The notes beneath the pieces were generated by a model that was given only the letters and a program-made list of their open reading frames with translations, made no database searches and had not been told where the DNA came from. DNA of 64,000 nucleotides from Selaginella moellendorffii (Eukaryota > Streptophyta > Lycopodiopsida > Selaginellales > Selaginellaceae): NCBI RefSeq assembly GCF_000143415.4, contig NW_003314298.1, forward strand, positions 495,505 through 559,504, in the 5' to 3' direction. The position numbers and the translations under genes were made by a program. Of this stretch, positions 57,096 through 64,000 are shown one piece after another (within the stretch, counting starts at the first letter, position 1; each line of letters starts with the position of its first letter).

Positions 57096-59333
57096 TGAGT
57101 CTCGAAGTTTGGCATATGACTTATGGAGGTTGTGAGTGAGACTCCTCCAAATGGTCGAAAGTGTAGTTAAAAATTTAAAGTAAAGTGAAAAATTTAGTTA
57201 TTTACAATTTGATATCAAAGTTATTCTTTAGTCTGACTCTTATTAGTGGTTGAGTATATCACCACTCATATTGGCATCGGAAGGCCTTAAGAGTGGGCCT
57301 ATTCTCAAAGAGTAGCATGTCAAAATGGCATGACTCTCTACTTTAGTGTATATGCAAACATGTAGGATGTGATGGATAAAAAAAGCTCAATAAGGGAATG
57401 ATTTTGGGATCTTGGGAACAATATAAAATTTTCCTCAGAGAGTTAAGGATGTGATCCAGATGAGTGTTTGACTTAACAAACTGGCTAACGTGGTTGTGAT
57501 AAATAACTATAATTGAGATCATGGGAAGGATGAAAACTTCGAGACAATAAAGGAGTTGTAAGATTATCCTCATGAATTTGAGATGAAAATTAATAACTAT
57601 GGGAAATTAAATACAAAAGAGGAACACAGGTCCTTGAAATGATAGTTGGGATTACTTTTAATAAATGATGGAATAACCCAAGGAGTTAAGGGTGTACTTA
57701 GAGGATGAATCGGTATTCTTATCATATGGACAGATAGTCCTAAAGGGCAAATGTTGCCTATATGGAACAAAGAATAATTAAATGTTAGAGTAACACTTGC
57801 AAAGATGATCTTTATGAGTAAAACATAAATACAAGAAGTTGTATTCTAGCGAGTTGGCATATCAAAAGTAGTTATGAGGTTAAGACTTTATGGGTTATCA
57901 AATTAATAAAGTTTAAAAGATAAATGACTCAAGTGAAGTCAAGGAATAGTCTTAAAGGATTGGTGGAAAAATTTGGATTAAAGTGTATTGTACCCTACAA
58001 AGGATAGGGAGGATCATGAGATCCAAGTATGAAAACAATATGTATTTCATTAATGCTAGAATATGCTATATTAAAGTCATGGGAAAGGTGTTTTTGGAAA
58101 AAAATAACTTTGGCACAGAGTTATATATAAACACTATAAAGCAATGCTAACTAGTAGTTGGTATAAAAAATGACTAGTTTGATTTTGATAAGACCTAGAC
58201 ACAAGTGGAAAGTGTTATTAAAATAGGATTAAAAAGCCAATAGGGTGAAGACCCCAAATGTCCCAAAGGATAATTTACCCCTTGTTAAAGTAACCCTAAT
58301 GAAAACAATACCCTAGATATGGTAGAATTCATATATTTGTACTAAGTCTTGGTAGAAGTGTAGAAGTATCAACAATGAGTTGTAAAATATAATACTTATG
58401 AAGCAATTAAACAAAGGTTAAAAATGATTTGCTGGAATAGTGGGAGCTAACTTCTAGAGACTTCTTGGTTAGATAAAAACGAGGTTAGATACATTCTTTA
58501 AGGGATAGTATGCTTATGTTGCGATATAGTGAGTTTGTATCAATAAGAAACATTTATTGTTAGGAAATTTTATCATGAAAACATATAATCATTTTAAAAA
58601 CACTAAAGAGGTGACGTTTGGGTATTAAAGGGGCATTAGATAAGACCCAAAAGATGAAGTCTCTAAAAAAGAATGGATATAAACTACTATCTAATATCCA
58701 AGGTTGACAAAAGTTAAAGACAAGATAAGTTTAACTATCCAAAGTGGATCAAACCAAAAGAATTTTTGCATGGCTAGCAATGAGCATAAAGAAGCCTATG
58801 TATAACAACATTAATCTTGATGTGTAGGATTATATAGTAAACATATCCAAATTAAAGAACCACTCCCTAAATCATTAAGTAAGTTCATCCTTAAAAATAG
58901 TTGCTAATGCATGGTTGAAAGGGCAAAGCTACCCTTCTAATTAGGAAGAGAATAATTAAAGGGAACATATAAAGCCAAAATCAAGTAGTAAAGGGATAGA
59001 ATTGAACCATAAAAATCAAAGAGTATAACCAAGGGTAATTATATAAGTTGGGAGTGGAAAATCAAGTGGTGCTCAAAAGTGTTGCTATTGGCAACTATAA
59101 TGCTATAAAGACTCTAAAGTATAAAATTGTTAATGTTAGACTATATGGCAATTAAAAGGCATGTAAAAAGAAAGGTATTAGCAAAATAAAGAACAGAGTC
59201 CTTTTGAGGTTCTCAAAGACAATTTTAGGTATGTTAATACTTAGAAAAATAAATATAAATGTTTTATAAAAATGGGTGAAATCAAATTGGTATAGCAAAA
59301 ACGTGGTATTGAAGCTTGCCATGAGATGAGGTT
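57096..59333. other. AT-rich, probably decayed transposon interior
   Basis: Compositionally like its repeat neighbours, with no frame longer than about 75 codons and no recognisable domain. Confidence 0.5.
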
Positions 59334-61985
59334 ATCAAAATTGGGGAAGTAATTCTCAAGTGTTCAAAAAAATGGCTTTGAACAAAAGTTAATGGTTGAG
59401 GACTTACATGCTTATGCATTAAACCATATTACGCTGGTCAGGTGGCTTGTTAAGCGAGATTAACAAGTCAGGTGAGCAAAGACTTTAGTTAAAGGTATTG
59501 ACTCCAAAAGGGATGGCCCATGGGGCTAAATATGCATGATCATAGACTTGTTAAATGAGAGGATTTGGCAGTTTGAAGAAACTAAGTTTCTAAACTATGA
59601 TTTGTAGTGCACATTAAGTATAAATTGGTGCACTGGCGTAAGGAGTCACGCCAAACATTCTTAGTGATATTACTTGTAGATGCATATACGAAGGTTGGGT
59701 TTGAGTCGTAACTTTGTAATGCTTGGGTTTGAATCCCAACTCACTAAGGGCATGGTGATGGTTTGAAATATGAAGACACTTATTTTTCAGTGGTTATAGA
59801 CTCTCAATAAGGAGATTGGTTTGAGCACACTACCAAGTGGGGGATGCCTTGAAGTCGTGATGCACAATTAAATTGTTTAGTGTGAAAGCTTGGCATATCT
59901 AACTTGAATAACTTTAGTATAAGTGGTATCAAGGACATAGATGAAATAGAGACACCCAATCTCAGTTGTCATGGACCCTTAGCCAAAAGGGTTGGCTTGG
60001 GTGCATTGCCAAGTGTGGGGGATGCCCCTAGGGTCATGGTTAACAACTTAAAAGTTTGGAAACTGTAATATTGATTAGCAAATCTATTAAAGTGTTAAGA
60101 TGAGATCACTAAGTGATTTTATGGTTAAACAAAGATAAAGCCCTTGTGATATTAATGAATAAGGTTCCTAGTTCAAATTATTGATTTAAACTATAATAAT
60201 ATAACTTGGTCAAGGTGACCAAGTGGAAAGGACACCTAAGAGAAATGAGTTATAGCAATACAATAGTGTTGTGAGTCCAAGAAAATAGTCTCTAAAGAAA
60301 GACCTATACATGAGTCGCAAAATTGGCCCGTGGATAGAGCCCACAACAGATAATGCTGGAAAGAATTACTAAGGGTGAACACCTTTTGGATTTAGTGAAA
60401 CAGAGCTTTTACTACGAAACCAAAAAGATATCACGAATATGGAAGTAGTGATCCTAAATTATTTAGTACAATAATCAAAGGATAGGAGTAAAAGACTAAT
60501 CACCAAGAATGGGCTATGGAAATTATTAAAAGGAATCCAAATAACAAAGTTATGTCAAGAACACTCATGTGTTGGATGCTAACAGATTATGGAAAATGAA
60601 ATATGTTTTTGAAAATAAATTCCCAAATGCTCCAATTTGGCAAACGTGAAAACTCCAAAAGATGGAGTGGCAAAATAACCAAATGATAAAGCCATGAATA
60701 ACATTAGCATGAATTATAGATAAGTGGAATTTAGTTCCAAGGGTGGCACGAAATAAAAGTATTAGTGTGACCAACACATGGTGGGTGATGATATAACCAC
60801 TAAGGAGTCCAAGGCTAAAGTCAATACAGATGGACAAATGGGGTAACTTGGTGAAGTGTTTAAGAATCAACTCTAGCTCCCCTGGAAGATCAAATGGTCA
60901 ATGTTCCTAATCTAAATGTGAGTGGCACTACCTACTTGGATACATAATATGGCTCATTGGAACCTCACTTTAACCACATAGTTAGGGCACCCAAAGGCGG
61001 AAGGTAAGGAGAGTACCACAAGGTTTATATAGAGCTATGGTGTTTCGAAATATTGTCCCAAAATCTTAGACTATAGAAAAGGAGAGGAGTAATCCTCTTA
61101 TGTAGTAACCAAGGATGCAATTATATGGCAAAGAAGTCTTAGAGGTTAATGGGATGTAGTGGTTGGGCATTTAAGCCCTAACCCAATGGTAGTGTTGGCA
61201 AACATAGTTAGGGACAAAAAGAGATTTGGTGGGGATTGAAAAAGAGATGTTGGGGAAAGTTGTTCCCCATGTCTTTGGGCATCTTAAGGATACTAAAGAG
61301 TAATTTTAAAATGACCACTCATAGACGAATGGTTTAGTCTTTAAGAGATGGGACTATGGCACAGATGATCTAAAACTACCAATAAGACAGGGTAAATGGA
61401 CATAGTTTTAGTATAACATGCTGATATATTAGTAGTACCTTTGGGGTGTCAATCATAAGATTGAATACGTGAAGTATTTGGACCAAATTGTCGCAAATGT
61501 GACTTCGGGTATCGAAAGTTACTTGTCGACCAGTCCTTATAGACACTCTTTCCTTACTGCCACGATGGCAGGAGGTTGGTATTGCTAGACCCTTTATCAG
61601 CCCCTCTTGTTCAAGTGTTAGTAAACTGGACTTAGCATCTGTACTTGGCCGGATGAGCATAAGGACGGAATTCCTAAGTGTCTATTTGGCCAAGCATACT
61701 TGGCCCGGCTTTTTAGTTCTCTTTTGCTCTGTCTTGCACTGGCTTGACAAGAACCCTCGCATATTGAGATTGGTCCCTCAATATCGCTGGATGATAGCTT
61801 ACCGTGTTTGCCAAACACCCTCGCTATCATGCCCTTTGTGTTAGTCTCAATTCGTCCCAGATGCTATTTATGGAAAGTGTCCAGATTTGCTCATTTGGCA
61901 TATCTACAGAATGTAGAGATCGGCCTGAACACAATGGTGTTCGTCCCGTGTTCAAATTCGCAATCTAAGGACATTCCACATTCAA
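59334..61985. repeat. Composite repeat: second copies of three blocks in series
   Basis: It contains, in order, the partner of 51771-53283 (59334-60846), the partner of 56394-57095 (60783-61483) and the partner of 50985-51475 (61492-61985). Here they are contiguous, so this copy probably shows the original element order, which is broken up around 50985-57095. Confidence 0.75.
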
Positions 61986-64000
61986 GACATGCTCAGAGCT
62001 ATTGACTAAATGCATTAGTGAGCTTATTGCAGTTGAGTTGGATTCGAGTGGTCATTTAGTTTGTGCTTGTCTATGAACTTTTATCTCGTACCTGAGGTAT
62101 TACGTTCATATTGGATGAGTATATGACTCGATGATATGAGTTTAGTGTTGAGTCTTGTGAACGCAAGTTGAGGAGTGATTGTTAGTTGCTTTGTGACTAG
62201 TGATTACTTGTAGACTTCATCAAGGACCGTTGACACTTGCTTTGCTTGATGATGATTTAGCAGTGGTGGGCTTGCTTTACCGGATGGTGTTGCAGAGGAT
62301 CGTGTCATTAGGCTAACATGGTTTTTCTATGTTGGCATGTCAATTCCTTTGTCGATATCATTTGGTTACATTTGGTCTATAATGTTGGATTTCATTGAGT
62401 CTTGGACGTGGTGATTCACTCCTTGAGGAAGTGTTATCCGTGACTGAGTATTGTTGAGAGATTGGTCTCGGATACTGACTAAAGTATCTTTGACTTCGGT
62501 TAGCTTTGTTGCTGGAGAGTTTTGAGTGGTGATTCACTCGTGCTTTCTTCTAGCTTTGTTTTGGTGTTGATGACATTGAAGTGATGCCTTGTCATTGACA
62601 TTGTTGATGTTGAGGTAAAATGAAATGAGATATCTCTCCATAGGATTGATATTGAGTTTCATTAGTCTTGATGGAGATAGTGTTGATGGTTTGGTTGTAG
62701 CTTTATGTTGTTGGCATTTGTACAATTGCTAGTTAGCAACTGTGTTGACGTTCAAATGAACTGAGTGGCAAGTTGAGTTAGTTGTGTTCTACACAAGATT
62801 GCTTAGTTAAGGTTAAGTTTTCGCTTTTCCTTGAAAAGTGATTTAGTCGTGGACAATGCTACCTCTATGAGAGGAAGAGTTAGTGATTGGTATTGAAGTG
62901 TTTGAATCCTTATTGGATTTGAGTTGGACTATATCAATCATTGATGATTCTTCTTGTGCTTGTTATGAAGTGAGTTACGTCTTGCTATAGATGGATTCAT
63001 GGAGGGTCATTTAGTGATCACTTGTTGAGCATAGCTCCATTGTGCTTAGCTTTTGGATTGATGCAGAAATGCTCTTCATTAGCTTTGGCATTATGAAATT
63101 TGGCTTATGGATGTGTTGAAGAAGACATTGTGGGTTGTACCATGATTTCTTCTTAAGCATTGAAGTTAGCTTCTATAAGACTCGTGATCATTATTAAGTA
63201 AGACTTAGCTATAGGCTTCTTCAAGCTTTGGTTCTTTGAGTTTTATGCTCATTGTTCCATTTGTTAGAAGTTGTTGGGGAAGGCATTTTGGCTCATTAGC
63301 TTCGATGTTGAAGTTGGCTTTGCATCTGGCAATCATTGGTGATGATTGGCTATCATCTAGGGTAGTTAATTGTCCTTATCACAAGTTTTGCTTGATTATT
63401 GTTGGTTTAGAATTATTTGCTATTCTTCGGGATGGTAGATTCTTTCTTAAACGATGATTATACATCACTACATTGATGGGCTAATTGACGATCTTTCATG
63501 ATAGTTGGTTGTTTTCTTTGATGGCTTTGGCTTTTCGTAATACCACATGTTCTTTGTGGTTTGCTCTGGATTGGTCTCTTGGGTTTGAGACGTCAGTAGG
63601 ATGTTGCTGGCACTTGCTTAGGCAACTTGAGTTCCTTGGTATTGTTGGCTGGGATCTATTCCGATTGGCTAGTGCAATAGTTGATATGAACAAGCGTTTG
63701 TTTGCTTTGCAAGATTCATTTTGTTCTGTTGATTATTGCTTGAGTTAGTTCTCATAGATTATGATGTTATTTCCTTCGGGTGAGACATTTGCGAGCATTG
63801 TGCTGTTTAGTCAATGATACTTTGTGTTCTTTGAGTTGTGTTTTGTGAGTTGTTTGGCATGCTATCTGCCATTTTCGGTAGTTCAGTTTTATCATTGAGT
63901 TTCCTTGATGATCTACTTGCTATTGAATTTTGTTGGATGGTGATTCCTATGTTTACCACTTATAATGATCTTGGTGGTTCCTATCTACAATACTACTGGT
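61986..64000. other. TG-rich sequence without recognisable genes
   Basis: Rich in TTG/GTT words, unlike the AT-rich blocks before it. Frames at 63236-63457 and 63485-63748 match nothing. It may be the interior or leader of the same large element, continuing past the right edge. Confidence 0.4.

Overview
This window is nuclear DNA of a land plant. It carries a cuticle-type ABCG half-transporter, a ceramide kinase, an alternative NAD(P)H dehydrogenase, an ATL RING-H2 ligase, a G-type lectin receptor kinase and a PSPG-box glycosyltransferase. Introns are almost all 45-65 nt and genes sit very close together in islands separated by AT-rich, repeat-laden DNA. That architecture fits a lycophyte such as Selaginella moellendorffii; the species is my inference, not something the sequence proves.

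Layout. 1-5556: two divergent citrate-synthase-like paralogues arranged head to head. The minus copy runs off the left edge and the plus copy is complete with 14 exons. Between them lie a three-unit tandem array derived from their own first exon, a GC-rich low-complexity tract and a long imperfect inverted repeat. 5887-7331: a two-exon UDP-glycosyltransferase. 7332-9830: degenerate AT-rich repeats that cut into a decayed PSMG2/PAC2-like gene (9830-10734). 11081-16679: a dense island holding RPN3, a small basic nucleolar-type protein, a Tan1/THUMPD1-like tRNA-acetylation adaptor and a frameshifted TIM50-like gene joined to an unknown C-terminal region. 17400-26243: AT-rich DNA with a complete but nonsense-riddled Ty3/gypsy element (19611-24619) bounded by 174-bp LTRs.

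26244-47765 is a second gene island: ceramide kinase and an alternative NAD(P)H dehydrogenase (divergent pair); an FCP1-like CTD phosphatase and STK19 (divergent, start codons 91 bp apart); an ABCG half-transporter; an N-acetyltransferase 9-like gene and a receptor-like pseudokinase (divergent, 125 bp apart); and an ATL E3 ligase. From about 48325 to the right edge the window is a mosaic of duplicated blocks. One block of roughly 2.7-3 kb occurs twice, and each copy carries a small secreted cysteine-rich peptide gene. Those two genes share a 399-nt stretch, with 3' UTR, that is identical while their flanks have diverged.

Recurring themes are compact bidirectional promoters carrying AAACCCTA/TAGGGTT (telo-box) motifs and proteins that keep their fold but lose catalytic residues (citrate-synthase-like copy, receptor pseudokinase, TIM50-like). 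One gene makes concentrated use of GC-AG introns. The most novel candidate is the duplicated cysteine-rich peptide locus.
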